Both the position numbers and the translations under genes were made by a program. A model generated the notes under the pieces. That model saw only the letters and a list, made by a program, of their open reading frames with translations, made no database searches and was not told the DNA's origin. Of a stretch of DNA of 64,000 nucleotides, positions 1 to 8,850 are shown piece by piece (position 1 is the stretch's first letter; every line of letters begins with the position of its first letter). The DNA is from Caldilineaceae bacterium (lineage in GTDB: Bacteria > Chloroflexota > Anaerolineae > Caldilineales > Caldilineaceae), in contig JAPKMW010000019.1 of NCBI GenBank assembly GCA_026645575.1, forward strand, positions 72,369 through 136,368. The letters are read 5' to 3'.

Positions 1-1061
1 CAGAGCGTGTTCATATCCGAGTAACCAGGGCTGCCATTGTAGAGGATAATGGTCGAACCATTGAGCAGACCGCCCACCAGGAAATTCCACATCATCCAGC
101 CGGTGCTAGTGTACCAGAAGAAGCGATCTTCCGCTTTGAGATCAAGATGAAAGTGAATAGCTTTGCGGTGTTCCAGTAGAATGCCGCCGTGACCCTGGAC
201 AATTGGTTTGGGTAAGCCGGTGGTGCCGGAGGAGTAGAGCACCCAAAGCGGGTGGTCGAAAGGTAATTGCGCATAGTCAAGTTCAGCGGCGTCAAAGGTT
301 GCCAGTAGATCGGCCCAAAGCACGGTGTTGGCTAGGGTCGTTGCCGCCGCGCCGTCGGTGACTTGCGAGATCAAGATTGTTTTTTCCAGCATGGGCAACG
401 CCGCTTGCAGCTTGGCGACCACAGCGGTGCGATCAAAGGTTTGTCCATTCCAGCGATAGCCGTCGGCAGCAATCAGCAACTTTGGCTCGATCTGGGTGAA
501 GCGGTCGAGAACGCTACGATCGCCAAAGTCGGGGGGGCAGCTTGACCAGATCGCGCCCAAACTGGCGGCGGCGAGAAAGGCGGCAACGGTTTCAGGGATG
601 TTGGGCAGATAAGCTACCACTCGATCACCCGGTTGGATGCCCAGCGCTTTGAACGCTTGCGCCAGTTTGGCCGTCTGCGCATATAATTCCGGCCAACTAA
701 CCGTGACAAGCGGGCCATCTTCGGCTTGATAGAGAATGGCCGGGTTTGTGGACGCCCGATGACGAAAGAGGTTTTCGGCATAGTTCAACCGCGCGCCGAC
801 AAACCACTGCGCGCCCGGCATCGTCTGTTCGGCTAACACAGTTTGATAGGGGACGCTGGCGGTGATGTCAAAATAATCCCACAACGTTGCCCAGAAGCGT
901 TCAACCTCCGTCACCGACCAGTGCCATAAGGCTTGATAGTCTTCCAAATGCAGCCCGTATTGTTCGTGTAGCCAAGATAGGTAGTGCGTTAGATTGGCGG
1001 CTTCCCTCTCTGCGGCTGTTGGCTCCCAGAGGAGGCTGCCTTCGACAATTTCTTCGATCAT
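1..1061 (-). CDS. aacS: Acetoacetyl-CoA synthetase, 3' end off the window
   Basis: Activates acetoacetate to acetoacetyl-CoA with ATP (EC 6.2.1.16), a cytoplasmic member of the ANL adenylate-forming superfamily. The first 353 codons are visible on the minus strand from ATG at 1061. The N-terminus carries the ACAS_N-type region (VGARLNYAENLF near residue 90), and the AMP-binding signature YSSGTTGLPKPIVQGHGG lies near residues 270-290, followed by the motif FFWYTSTGWMMWN. The WEP...A...F opening and the extended GTTGLPKPIVQ motif match acetoacetate-CoA ligases better than acetate-CoA ligases. About 300 C-terminal residues lie outside the window. It is divergent from the MATE gene, with a 260-base spacer. 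Substrate assignment is by family resemblance. Confidence 0.88.
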   Translation of the reverse strand, partial: MIEEIVEGSLLWEPTAAEREAANLTHYLSWLHEQYGLHLEDYQALWHWSVTEVERFWATLWDYFDITASVPYQTVLAEQTMPGAQWFVGARLNYAENLFRHRASTNPAILYQAEDGPLVTVSWPELYAQTAKLAQAFKALGIQPGDRVVAYLPNIPETVAAFLAAASLGAIWSSCPPDFGDRSVLDRFTQIEPKLLIAADGYRWNGQTFDRTAVVAKLQAALPMLEKTILISQVTDGAAATTLANTVLWADLLATFDAAELDYAQLPFDHPLWVLYSSGTTGLPKPIVQGHGGILLEHRKAIHFHLDLKAEDRFFWYTSTGWMMWNFLVGGLLNGSTIILYNGSPGYSDMNTL

Positions 1062-1321
1062 TGGTTGCTTGCCTAAACTCAGGCGTCCCTACGGGACGCA
1101 ATGCTCTTTTGGATGGGTGATAGTTTGATTATAGCACAGGCTGTGGTTGATACAAGGAAGCCGATGGCCTGCTATACCCAAAACACCAGCAAAGGCACAT
1201 CGACAAAAGGGGCCGAATCTGGTATGCTATCGGTAGCGCCCCCTGCCTGCATCAAATTCATACACAGAAGCAATCACTGTCTTACTGTCTCACTGTCGAA
1301 CTCACCTAGAATGAGAATCCT
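1062..1321. other. Divergent spacer with ACTGTCTTACTG-type repeat
   Basis: Spacer between the divergent acetoacetyl-CoA synthetase and MATE genes, which must hold both promoters. Near 1274-1303 it contains the short repeated motif cactgtcttactgtctcact, also found in the inverted repeat at 38076-38159. No clear sigma70 promoter can be picked out. Confidence 0.4.
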
Positions 1322-2932
1322 ATGGCCGTCGCTTCCGCCAATCAACCCCTGCCTGCTGCCGATACCCAACCCTTTGACTGGCCCCGGCGCAAGGCGCTGC
1401 TCTGGCAAGTTTGGCGGTTGGCGCTGCCGGTGATTTTAACCAACTTGTTACAAAGTTTGGTCGATGTGGTCGATGTCTTTATGGTTGGTCGCTTGGGGCC
1501 AATTGCCATTGCGGCGGTCGGCATGAGCAGCGCCATTCGCATGTTGGTGCTGGTCATGTTACTCTCGGTGGCCGGCGGCGCCATGACCTTGATCGCCCAG
1601 GCCAAGGGCGCACGTGATCCGGAGCGCATGAGCTTTGTCACCCGCCAGGCGATCTCGTCGGGGGTGTTACTCTCGCTGGTCTTGACAGCCGTGGGGTTGC
1701 TGTTGGCGCGCCCGCTGCTTGTCCTGGCCAATGGCAATGGTGAACCGGAAGCTGTGGAACTAGGGACGCAATTTCTGCAAATTCTCTTTCTCGGCACCCC
1801 TTTCATGGTCTTGAGTATCGTCTTTAGTCGCTTGATGCAAGGGGCGGGTGATACGGTGACGCCGTTGGTGTTGAACGGCAGCATCAATCTGCTCAATATC
1901 CTCTTCAACTACCTGCTTATTTTTGGTATCGGGCCGTTTCCGGCAATGGGGGTGGCGGGATCGGCAGTAGGAACGGTGCTGGCGCGCGGGTTGATTGTAC
2001 TGGCCGTCTTTATCATCATCTACTCCGGGCGCAATGTAATCAAGATTTTGCCTGGCACCTACTGGCCCAACTGGCGCATGTTTGCCGACATTTTCAGCAT
2101 TGGCGTGCCGTCTGGCGTCCAGGGCATCTTTCGCAACGGTTCGCGCCTCTTTGTGTTGGGCATTGTGACGGCTACCGAAGTCGGCACCTATGGGGCCGCT
2201 GCGCTGGCGATTGGTTTTCAGGTGGAGTCGTTGGTCTTTATGCCGGGGCTGGCAATTAACGTCGCTGCCACCAGTATGGTCGGCCAGGCGTTGGGCTATT
2301 GGCAACCGGAAGAGGCGCGGCGGCGGGGCAACATGGCCATGTGGCTGGGGCTGATCGTCATGATCATCCTGGCGACGCCGATTGTGATCTTTGCGCCGGC
2401 CATTATCCGCCTCTTTGATCCCAGCGCCCACCCTATTTTGTTGAAAACGGGTGTAACCTATTTGCATATCAACACGGTGGTGCTACCCTTGAGCGCGGTT
2501 GCGTTGGTGGCCAATGGCGCACTACGGGGCGCCGGCGATTCCGTGCCGGGGTTGATCAGTACGATGGTGACACGGGCGGTGGTCGCGGTGGCGTTGGCCT
2601 ATCTTTTGGCCTTCCCGGTTGGCCTTGGTTCGTTGGGCGTCTGGATTGCGCTGGCGATTGGCATTGTGCTGGACGCCATCTACATGGGGATTCGCTGGCG
2701 CAGCAATGTCTGGTTGGATGTCGCCTTGCATCAGAGTGATCTCTACCGCACCCATCTGCGCCACTTGCCCAAAGGAGTGCAAGAACAATATTTACGCGAA
2801 GTGCGCACCCCGTTGATGGCGACGCCGACCGCGCGGGAACGGGTCGATGCCCAGGGCGTCGTCTATGTCCTACCGGAACGAGAGGTTGCTGTTCGTTTTA
2901 GTGATCACACTTACCGCATAACTGAACCTTAG
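1322..2932 (+). CDS. MATE family multidrug/toxin efflux transporter
   Basis: Inner-membrane exporter of the MATE family (NorM/DinF type), which expels organic cations and drugs using a Na+ or H+ gradient. The 536-residue protein has two MatE repeats of about six membrane segments each (roughly 35-250 and 265-475). Family-type segments include LPVILTNLLQSLVDVVDVFMVGRLGP near the start and MQGAGDTVTPLVLNG / LRGAGDSVPGLISTM at equivalent places in the two halves. A hydrophilic tail of about 65 residues follows the last membrane segment and is longer than in typical NorM proteins. ATG at 1322 has only a weak upstream purine run, so the start is not certain. Substrate unknown. Confidence 0.9.
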   Translation: MAVASANQPLPAADTQPFDWPRRKALLWQVWRLALPVILTNLLQSLVDVVDVFMVGRLGPIAIAAVGMSSAIRMLVLVMLLSVAGGAMTLIAQAKGARDPERMSFVTRQAISSGVLLSLVLTAVGLLLARPLLVLANGNGEPEAVELGTQFLQILFLGTPFMVLSIVFSRLMQGAGDTVTPLVLNGSINLLNILFNYLLIFGIGPFPAMGVAGSAVGTVLARGLIVLAVFIIIYSGRNVIKILPGTYWPNWRMFADIFSIGVPSGVQGIFRNGSRLFVLGIVTATEVGTYGAAALAIGFQVESLVFMPGLAINVAATSMVGQALGYWQPEEARRRGNMAMWLGLIVMIILATPIVIFAPAIIRLFDPSAHPILLKTGVTYLHINTVVLPLSAVALVANGALRGAGDSVPGLISTMVTRAVVAVALAYLLAFPVGLGSLGVWIALAIGIVLDAIYMGIRWRSNVWLDVALHQSDLYRTHLRHLPKGVQEQYLREVRTPLMATPTARERVDAQGVVYVLPEREVAVRFSDHTYRITEP

Positions 2933-3027
2933 CCAAAGCTTGTGCTAAAATAGTGTTGCCAATCTATCAGTGCCTAGCTGTGTCTTGAGAATGTTAGTTT
3001 GATCCGAATTTTGCAGAAGCGAACCCT

Positions 3028-4161
3028 ATGTTAACCGAAATAACATTACGTCATTTCAAAAGTCATCGCGAAACAAAATTAACCTTGGATGAGTCGCGCT
3101 TGCATGCCATTGTCGGGCAGAACAGTTCCGGCAAAACCTCGATTTTGCAAGCTTTGCATTATCTCAGCCAACTTGTCCAGCGTCCCTTTTCTGCTATTTT
3201 TCAATCTGACCGTTCACCGGAATATTTAGTGAGTTCAGGCCAGCAGAAAGCTGAAGTGATTGTTGATGGTTTCTGGGGATATAACACCCGGCAGGAGTGG
3301 ACTGCTTCCTTCTCCTGGGAGCGACAGAATGAAAGTTATTGGCATCCTGGTTGTAGCTGGAAACTAAAAGATGATGCAAAAGAATTTGATGGTTGGTCGA
3401 GTTATTTAGCAGAGGCCCCTTACCCGCTGCCACAAGCAGTAGGGCGCGCCGTCTATCTAAAATTAGTAGCCAGCAATTTGGCGCAAGCTGCTTATAGTGA
3501 TGAAGTTGTCCCGCGTGTCGGCTATGACGGTTCCGGCTTAGCGCCAACCCTCGATTATTTGCGCGGTGAAAGCCCTGAAACTTTCCATAAAATCCAAGAA
3601 CTGCTTCAGCATGTTGTTCCTGGTGTGCGCCAACTGGAGGTTAGACGCGCAAAGGTCGAAGTTTTACGCCAGCGCACAATTGAAGTAGACGGCAAAGCTT
3701 TGCCCTACGAAGAACGGCGAGAAATGACTGGCCAGGAGATCGTGTTAAGCATGAATAGCGGCGAGCGGATTCCTGCTCATGCCATCAGTGAAGGTACGAT
3801 GCTTACCTTAGGTCTCTTGACGGTCTTGTTGAACCCGCGCAAACCCAATCTTGTGCTGCTGGATGACGTTGAACAAGGATTGCATCCCTATGCACAGCGT
3901 GAACTAGTTCGTGTCATCAAGCAAATTTTGTGTGAAAACGCTAATCTACAAATCTTGTTTTCCACCCATTCGCCCTATATTATCGATGAACTTACCCCTT
4001 CGCAGGTGCATGTGTTGAATAGCACGGCGCAAGGCTTTACCCTAGCAAAAAGGTTAGATCAAAACCCAAATGCAGAATGGGCCACACAAACCCTGACAAC
4101 AGGTGAATTTTGGGATGCTGAAGGCGAAGGTTGGGTCACTGGGGAGGAAACCAGTGCTTGA
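3028..4161 (+). CDS. OLD/RloA-like AAA ATPase
   Basis: 377-residue ATPase of the AAA_15/AAA_21 (OLD- and SMC-like) group. The Walker A motif GQNSSGKTS is at residues 30-38, a degenerate ABC signature SEGTMLTLGLL is near 256, the Walker B stretch VLLDDVEQGLHP is near 275 and the switch motif STHSPYIIDEL is near 311. The usual DE of Walker B is DD here. No nuclease domain is fused to it. It overlaps the next gene by eight bases, so the two are translationally coupled. ATPases of this group paired with small TOPRIM-like partners are known in anti-phage modules (RloA/RloB, AbiLi/AbiLii, PARIS). The defence role is inference from architecture and neighbours. Confidence 0.85.
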   Translation: MLTEITLRHFKSHRETKLTLDESRLHAIVGQNSSGKTSILQALHYLSQLVQRPFSAIFQSDRSPEYLVSSGQQKAEVIVDGFWGYNTRQEWTASFSWERQNESYWHPGCSWKLKDDAKEFDGWSSYLAEAPYPLPQAVGRAVYLKLVASNLAQAAYSDEVVPRVGYDGSGLAPTLDYLRGESPETFHKIQELLQHVVPGVRQLEVRRAKVEVLRQRTIEVDGKALPYEERREMTGQEIVLSMNSGERIPAHAISEGTMLTLGLLTVLLNPRKPNLVLLDDVEQGLHPYAQRELVRVIKQILCENANLQILFSTHSPYIIDELTPSQVHVLNSTAQGFTLAKRLDQNPNAEWATQTLTTGEFWDAEGEGWVTGEETSA

Positions 4162-4924
4162 GTTTATTGTGATCGTTGAAAGTTCTGCTGATTATCGCAT
4201 TGCCACTGACCTGGCAACCCGTATCATTCTCGATAAAATTGACTGGATAGAGCCTTATGTCGCCACTGCTTTCAAATGGAGCGGTATACAGGAGGCAACT
4301 TCGTATTCATGTTGGCGTGACATTGGCAAAATTAGAAAAGAAGTAGAAGCGCAGGGCATTCTCCATCTCCCTAGGTTTCGCAGTCGAACTAACCAGCCTT
4401 TGAAAGCCGATGGTGCTATTGCAATTCAGGCGTTACAACTTGTCGCACTATTGCAGAGAGACCGTCCAATCAAAGCAGTTTTCTTGATCCGTGATCTGGA
4501 TAATCAGTCTGAGCGCCGGAGGGGGCTTGAACAGGCGCGCGAGGAGTTCAAACAACGTGCAGTTTCACTGGTGACGATCCTAGGAACGGCTGACAGTAAA
4601 CGCGAGGCATGGGTATTAAATGGTTTTGAACCACAGAACGATCGTGAAGAGGCGATCCTCGTTGAATTGAGAAAGGCGTTGGGCTTCGATCCTCTACTTG
4701 AAGCGCATCGGTTGCGTTCTGTTTCAAGAGAAGGTGCAGAGCGAATTCGCAATGTTAAGGTTGTAGTTGAGCAACTAACTGAAAATAATCATGAGCGAGA
4801 AGCTCAGTGTTGGACAGAGACAGCATTAAATTTGCTACGACAGCGCGGTGTCCACACTGGATTGACAGCCTACTTGCAAGAGATTGAAGACCAACTTATA
4901 CCAATCTTGGCGAATGACGAGTAA
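4154..4924 (+). CDS. TOPRIM/DUF4276-like partner of the ATPase
   Basis: About 256 residues, starting at GTG 4154, which overlaps the ATPase stop. A strong ribosome site (ggggagg, 4141-4147) precedes it; starts further upstream in the same frame lack one. The protein opens with a beta-strand and acid motif FIVIVESSAD (Glu9, Asp13). It has an acidic pair FLIRDLDNQ near residues 110-118 and a SKREAWVLNGF motif near 147-157, which resembles the EAWL motif of DUF4276/RloB-type proteins. This order (Glu, DxD, EAW) fits a TOPRIM-like nuclease fold. No characterised homologue is recognised with certainty. Coupling to the ATPase suggests one complex. Confidence 0.6.
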   Translation: MLEFIVIVESSADYRIATDLATRIILDKIDWIEPYVATAFKWSGIQEATSYSCWRDIGKIRKEVEAQGILHLPRFRSRTNQPLKADGAIAIQALQLVALLQRDRPIKAVFLIRDLDNQSERRRGLEQAREEFKQRAVSLVTILGTADSKREAWVLNGFEPQNDREEAILVELRKALGFDPLLEAHRLRSVSREGAERIRNVKVVVEQLTENNHEREAQCWTETALNLLRQRGVHTGLTAYLQEIEDQLIPILANDE

Positions 4925-4990
4925 AGTTCCTGGCTACACGCTCATCAATGACAGTGCATGCGCGATTAGGAACGGGGGCAACGGCGAACC

Positions 4991-6742
4991 ATGACCGAAT
5001 CAACTGTGAAACGCATCCCCTATGGTGTGGCTGACTACCGGCGGCTGCGCGAGGGAAATGGCTACTATGTCGATAAGACACGCTTCATTCCGCTATTGGA
5101 AGCGCAGCCCTACTACCTCTTTTTGATTCGCCCACGCCGCTTTGGTAAAACCCTTTGGCTCTCGGTGCTTCAGCATTATTATGACATCAATTTGCAGGAC
5201 GAATTTGAGGCGCTCTTTGGCGGCACCTACATTGGCGCCAATCCCACGGCAGAACGCAACCGCTATCTAGTCATGGTCTTCAACTTTGCCCTGGTCAACC
5301 CGGAAACAGGGAATGTGCAAGAATCATTTGCCGAAAATGGCCGGTCCGTCGTTCAGGATTTTCTGATCCGCTATGAACGCTTCTTCCCGGAAACTGTGGC
5401 CCAAGATATTTTGGCGACACCGCGTCTGGAAGACCAGTTGCGCCGTCTCTTTTTTCACGCGACCCGTGAACGGTTGCCGATCTATTTGCTGATCGATGAG
5501 TATGATAACTTTGCCAATACCATTCTGACGCAGGAAGGAGAAAACGCCTATCATACCTTGACCCATGGCGCTGGCTTTTTTCGCTTCTTTTTCAGCCTGC
5601 TCAAAGGCGCCACTGGTGGACAGATCTCTGGGTTAAGCCGCCTCTTTATCACTGGCGTATCCCCCATCACGATGGATGACCTGACCAGTGGCTTTAACAT
5701 TGGGCGCAATATCAGTCTCTACCCGCAGTTCAATGAACTTCTCGGTTTTACCGAAGAGGAACTGGTAACGATGGTGCGCTACTTTCAGGAGGCCGGCCAC
5801 ATTCCCAATATGCTTGACACCTACCTCGACTTAATGCGCCAGTGGTACAATCATTATCGTTTCGCACGGCAGGCGACAACCCAACTCTATAACACTGATA
5901 TGGCGCTCTATTTTCTGGATGCGTTGGCGACAACCGGTGCGATTCCCGAAGAGTTGATTGACCAGAATATCCAGATCGACTATGGCAAACTGCGCCATCT
6001 AATTACAATGGATCGCAAGCTTAATGGCAATTTTAGCCGTTTGCGCACCATTGTGGAAACAGGTGAAATTACGAGTCGCGTGGTTCCCAGTTTCCCGTTG
6101 GAAGGCTTGCGCAATCCCCAAAATTTTGTCTCTTTATTGCACTACTTTGGCCTACTCACCTTTTCGGGCGTCGAGGTTGGCGATCCGGTGTTGCGCATTC
6201 CCAATCTGACCATTAAAGAGCTGCTGTATGGCTATATTCGTGACAGTTTTAGTGATGTTGATCTCTTCCGCGTCGATCTGTGGCAACTTTCCACCCGTTT
6301 GCGTAACATGGCCTACAGCGGCGACTGGCAACCAGTTTTTGACTTTCTTGCCACCGAGATCCAGAAGCAAACTTCTGTACGTGACTACATCAGCGGTGAA
6401 AAGGTTATCCAAGGTTTTTTGTTGGCCTATCTGAATGTTACTAACTTTTTTCTTTTATGGTCTGAGAAAGAAATGGGCGGCGGCTTTGTCGATTTTTACC
6501 TGGAACCATTCCTGGCCCGTTATCCTGATATTCCATACGGATACTTGATCGAACTGGAATATATTGCGCGTAGTGAATACAATGAGGCTAAGTTAAAAAC
6601 CAAGATTGCCGAAGCAGAGGCGCAATTGCGGAAATACGCCAACGATGCACGCATTCAGCAGATGGCGGCGCAGGTTACGTTAAAAAAATTGGTCTTGATT
6701 TACAACGGGTGGGAGCTAGCCTATCGCGCCGAAGTTGTCTAG
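4991..6742 (+). CDS. AAA-ATPase-like protein with degenerate PD-(D/E)XK domain
   Basis: 583 residues, matching the AAA-ATPase_like (PF09820) plus PDDEXK_9 (PF08011) architecture common in Bacteroidota and Chloroflexota, of unknown role. The N-terminus has the family motif YGVADYRRLREGNGYYVDKT, a P-loop LIRPRRFGKT near residues 45-54 and a Walker B YLLIDEYDN near 166-174. The C-terminal nuclease-like region shows GFVDFYLEP near 497 and YLIELEYI near 517-524. The family normally has IELKY at that place, so the catalytic Lys of the ExK motif is Glu here and the nuclease may be inactive. It lies 66 bases after the ATPase/TOPRIM pair and may be read with it. Confidence 0.85.
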   Translation: MTESTVKRIPYGVADYRRLREGNGYYVDKTRFIPLLEAQPYYLFLIRPRRFGKTLWLSVLQHYYDINLQDEFEALFGGTYIGANPTAERNRYLVMVFNFALVNPETGNVQESFAENGRSVVQDFLIRYERFFPETVAQDILATPRLEDQLRRLFFHATRERLPIYLLIDEYDNFANTILTQEGENAYHTLTHGAGFFRFFFSLLKGATGGQISGLSRLFITGVSPITMDDLTSGFNIGRNISLYPQFNELLGFTEEELVTMVRYFQEAGHIPNMLDTYLDLMRQWYNHYRFARQATTQLYNTDMALYFLDALATTGAIPEELIDQNIQIDYGKLRHLITMDRKLNGNFSRLRTIVETGEITSRVVPSFPLEGLRNPQNFVSLLHYFGLLTFSGVEVGDPVLRIPNLTIKELLYGYIRDSFSDVDLFRVDLWQLSTRLRNMAYSGDWQPVFDFLATEIQKQTSVRDYISGEKVIQGFLLAYLNVTNFFLLWSEKEMGGGFVDFYLEPFLARYPDIPYGYLIELEYIARSEYNEAKLKTKIAEAEAQLRKYANDARIQQMAAQVTLKKLVLIYNGWELAYRAEVV

Positions 6743-6786
6743 GGTGAGGCGGCTATGGGCGCAGCTTACAGTCGATGGCTATCAAC

Positions 6787-6826
6787 CCTGTTACAGTAAA
6801 CGCTGGACAGTTTACGTTGTAACAGG
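6787..6826 (+). promoter_or_regulatory. Hairpin overlapping the P450 ribosome site
   Basis: Inverted repeat just before the P450 gene. The left side is cctgttac then gtaaac (6787-6801), the right side gtttac (6810-6815) then gtaacagg (6819-6826), with a small internal loop. The right arm includes the AGG of the likely ribosome site aggaaag (6824-6830), so folding of the mRNA leader could limit translation. No trigger is visible. Confidence 0.4.
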
Positions 6827-6837
6827 AAAGTTATCGC

Positions 6838-8055
6838 ATGACAACACAAACACAAGCAACGCCACCGAGCTTTTTTAGCCTCTCGCCGGCGAATCCCTTT
6901 CCCACCTTGGCCCAATTGCGCGTACATGGCGCTGTGGTGCCGACATCCGCTTGGGCGGGCAACAGCTTTGGCAAGATGTGGCTGGTGACGCAGTGGGCGG
7001 AAGCCGTACAGGTCTTGAAAGATAAACGCTTCACCGTCGATGCCACGCTGATCAACCCCAAGGCCGGCGCCTTTGGGCAGATGGGCGGCAGTACAGCCAC
7101 CGAAAGCAATTTCTTTGGCGGTCGCTCGATGATCAGCGTTGATGGCGTCGATCACGCCCGGTTGCGCGGGTTGGTCTCCAAAGCCTTTACGCCCCGTTAT
7201 ATTGAAGCCTTGCGTCCCAAAATTCAGCAGATCGCCGATGACCTGCTCGATCAGGTACAGGGACAAGGCACAATGGACCTGGTGAGCGACTACGCCTACC
7301 CCTTGCCGATCAATGTGATTTCTGATATGCTGGGGGTGCCGGCAGCGCGCCGGGAGGATCTGCGCCAATGGTCAGCGTCGATGGCGAGCGGCGGGGCGGG
7401 GCGTGACCTGCGCGCCTTTGCGGCCTACATTATGGAATTGGTGGCAACCAAACGCCGCCAGCCGCAAGATGACCTGATCAGTAATCTGATCCATCTGGAA
7501 GCGGCAGACGACGCCCTTGATGAACAGGAATTACTTTCCATGGTCGGCTTGCTCATCTTTGCCGGCCATGAGACCACCTCTAACCTGATCAGCATTGGCA
7601 TGTTGACCCTCTTTGATCATCCGACGGTTCTGGCCCAGCTCAAGGCCGATTTATCGCTGGTGCCGGCGGCGGTGGAGGAATTGTTGCGCATCAACGGCCC
7701 GGTGTTGTCGCCGGCGCCCCGCTTTGCGCTGGAAACGATGGAACTGGGTGGCGTGACGATCAACCGGGGTGATATGCTCTTTGTCTCGCTAGGGTCAGCC
7801 AACCATGATGAGACAGTTTTTACTGACCCGGAAGAGCTAAACATTGCCCGCGATTTAAGTCGTCACATAGCCTTTGGGCAGGGCATTCATTTCTGTTTGG
7901 GGGCGCCATTGGCCCGCCTGGAAGGGGAAATTGCCTTTACCATGCTGTTGCAACGGATGCCTAATCTACGGATCAGCGTCTCACGCGATAGTGTTACCTG
8001 GCGCGGCAGTGTCAACCTCCGTGGGTTGACGGCGCTGCCGGTCGCTTTTTCATGA
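6838..8055 (+). CDS. Cytochrome P450
   Basis: Soluble bacterial class I cytochrome P450, 405 residues, which hydroxylates or otherwise oxidises an organic substrate using O2 and electrons from a ferredoxin. The I-helix oxygen-activation motif AGHETT is at about 242-247, the ExxR motif (EELLR) near 280, and the haem-binding loop FGQGIHFCLG has the haem-ligating Cys at about 353. There is no membrane anchor. Length and motif spacing suit CYP107-like enzymes. No ferredoxin or ferredoxin reductase gene is adjacent. It is followed by an amidotransferase and a hydrolase in the same direction, but a strong hairpin separates them. Substrate unknown. Confidence 0.95.
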   Translation: MTTQTQATPPSFFSLSPANPFPTLAQLRVHGAVVPTSAWAGNSFGKMWLVTQWAEAVQVLKDKRFTVDATLINPKAGAFGQMGGSTATESNFFGGRSMISVDGVDHARLRGLVSKAFTPRYIEALRPKIQQIADDLLDQVQGQGTMDLVSDYAYPLPINVISDMLGVPAARREDLRQWSASMASGGAGRDLRAFAAYIMELVATKRRQPQDDLISNLIHLEAADDALDEQELLSMVGLLIFAGHETTSNLISIGMLTLFDHPTVLAQLKADLSLVPAAVEELLRINGPVLSPAPRFALETMELGGVTINRGDMLFVSLGSANHDETVFTDPEELNIARDLSRHIAFGQGIHFCLGAPLARLEGEIAFTMLLQRMPNLRISVSRDSVTWRGSVNLRGLTALPVAFS

Positions 8056-8059
8056 TCCC

Positions 8060-8093
8060 AGAAGGCCGACTTTTGCACAAAAGTCGGCCTTCT
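8060..8093 (+). terminator. Perfect 15-bp hairpin after P450
   Basis: agaaggccgactttt (8060-8074), four-base loop, exact complement (8079-8093). The arm ends in an A/T block, but no T-run follows it on the plus strand. It could be a terminator or an mRNA 3' stabiliser between the P450 and amidotransferase genes. The inner gactttt/aaaagtc core recurs in the element at 23616-23696. Confidence 0.55.
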
Positions 8094-8113
8094 CCAAGCA
8101 CAGGAGGAGTGGC

Positions 8114-8797
8114 ATGATCGTCTTTGTCGATTTGGAACACGCCCGCCTACAACAAGAAGACCCGGAGCGGGGCCAACGCACCTATGCCAACCGTTTGCGG
8201 GTCAAATACCGGCTGGAAGACATGGCCGGCGAACCTTGTTTGGTCATGCGGTACAATCATGTCACGCCGGAGCGCCTGCGCGATCTGCGGGTGAAGGCGC
8301 TCTTTGTCAGTGGCAATTCGACCGAATTTGAACATTATGCCGAGGCCGATATGGCTGGGCTACGGGCGGTTTTTCGCGAAGCCGCCTACCCCACCATTGC
8401 GTTCTGCGGTGGTTGCCAAGTTCTGGCGCAAAGCTACGGCGCGGCGATTGGGCCGATTGGCGTACTGCCTGTGGGTGTCATCGACCCAACCGCTGATGAG
8501 CGTCTAGCCCCTGGTATGATCCAGGAGCGGGGTTTTATGCCGGTGACGGTCGTCAACGATCATCCCCTTTTCGCTGGACTTGGCCCGGCGCCGGTCTTTC
8601 TGGAATCGCATTATTGGGAAGTCAAAGCATTGCCGCCCGGTTTTCAGCTCTATGCTTCAACCGAAAAGTGTAAGCTGCAACTGATCGCCCACGAAAACCA
8701 CCCCCTGATTGCCACCCAGTTTCACCCCGAATTTTACGATGAAACCCACCCCGATGGACAGACCCTGCTGGCGAATTTTTGCCGGCTTTATTTATAA
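8114..8797 (+). CDS. Class I glutamine amidotransferase-like protein
   Basis: 227-residue stand-alone GATase1-domain protein. The nucleophile elbow reads AFCGGCQVLAQ, with Cys at about residue 98 where the family has GxCxGxQ. The His-Glu pair is in TQFHPEFYDE, near 204 and 206. The full Cys-His-Glu triad is therefore present, and glutamine or gamma-glutamyl hydrolysis is plausible. A very good ribosome site (aggaggag) precedes ATG 8114. No synthetase domain is attached, so the acceptor partner is unknown; gamma-glutamyl hydrolases of the PuuD type are another possibility. It is co-directional with the next hydrolase gene. Confidence 0.8.
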   Translation: MIVFVDLEHARLQQEDPERGQRTYANRLRVKYRLEDMAGEPCLVMRYNHVTPERLRDLRVKALFVSGNSTEFEHYAEADMAGLRAVFREAAYPTIAFCGGCQVLAQSYGAAIGPIGVLPVGVIDPTADERLAPGMIQERGFMPVTVVNDHPLFAGLGPAPVFLESHYWEVKALPPGFQLYASTEKCKLQLIAHENHPLIATQFHPEFYDETHPDGQTLLANFCRLYL

Positions 8798-8850
8798 CGA
8801 AAACTACTTCATGCGATCACTTTGATCACCACACACAAAGGAGAATACCC

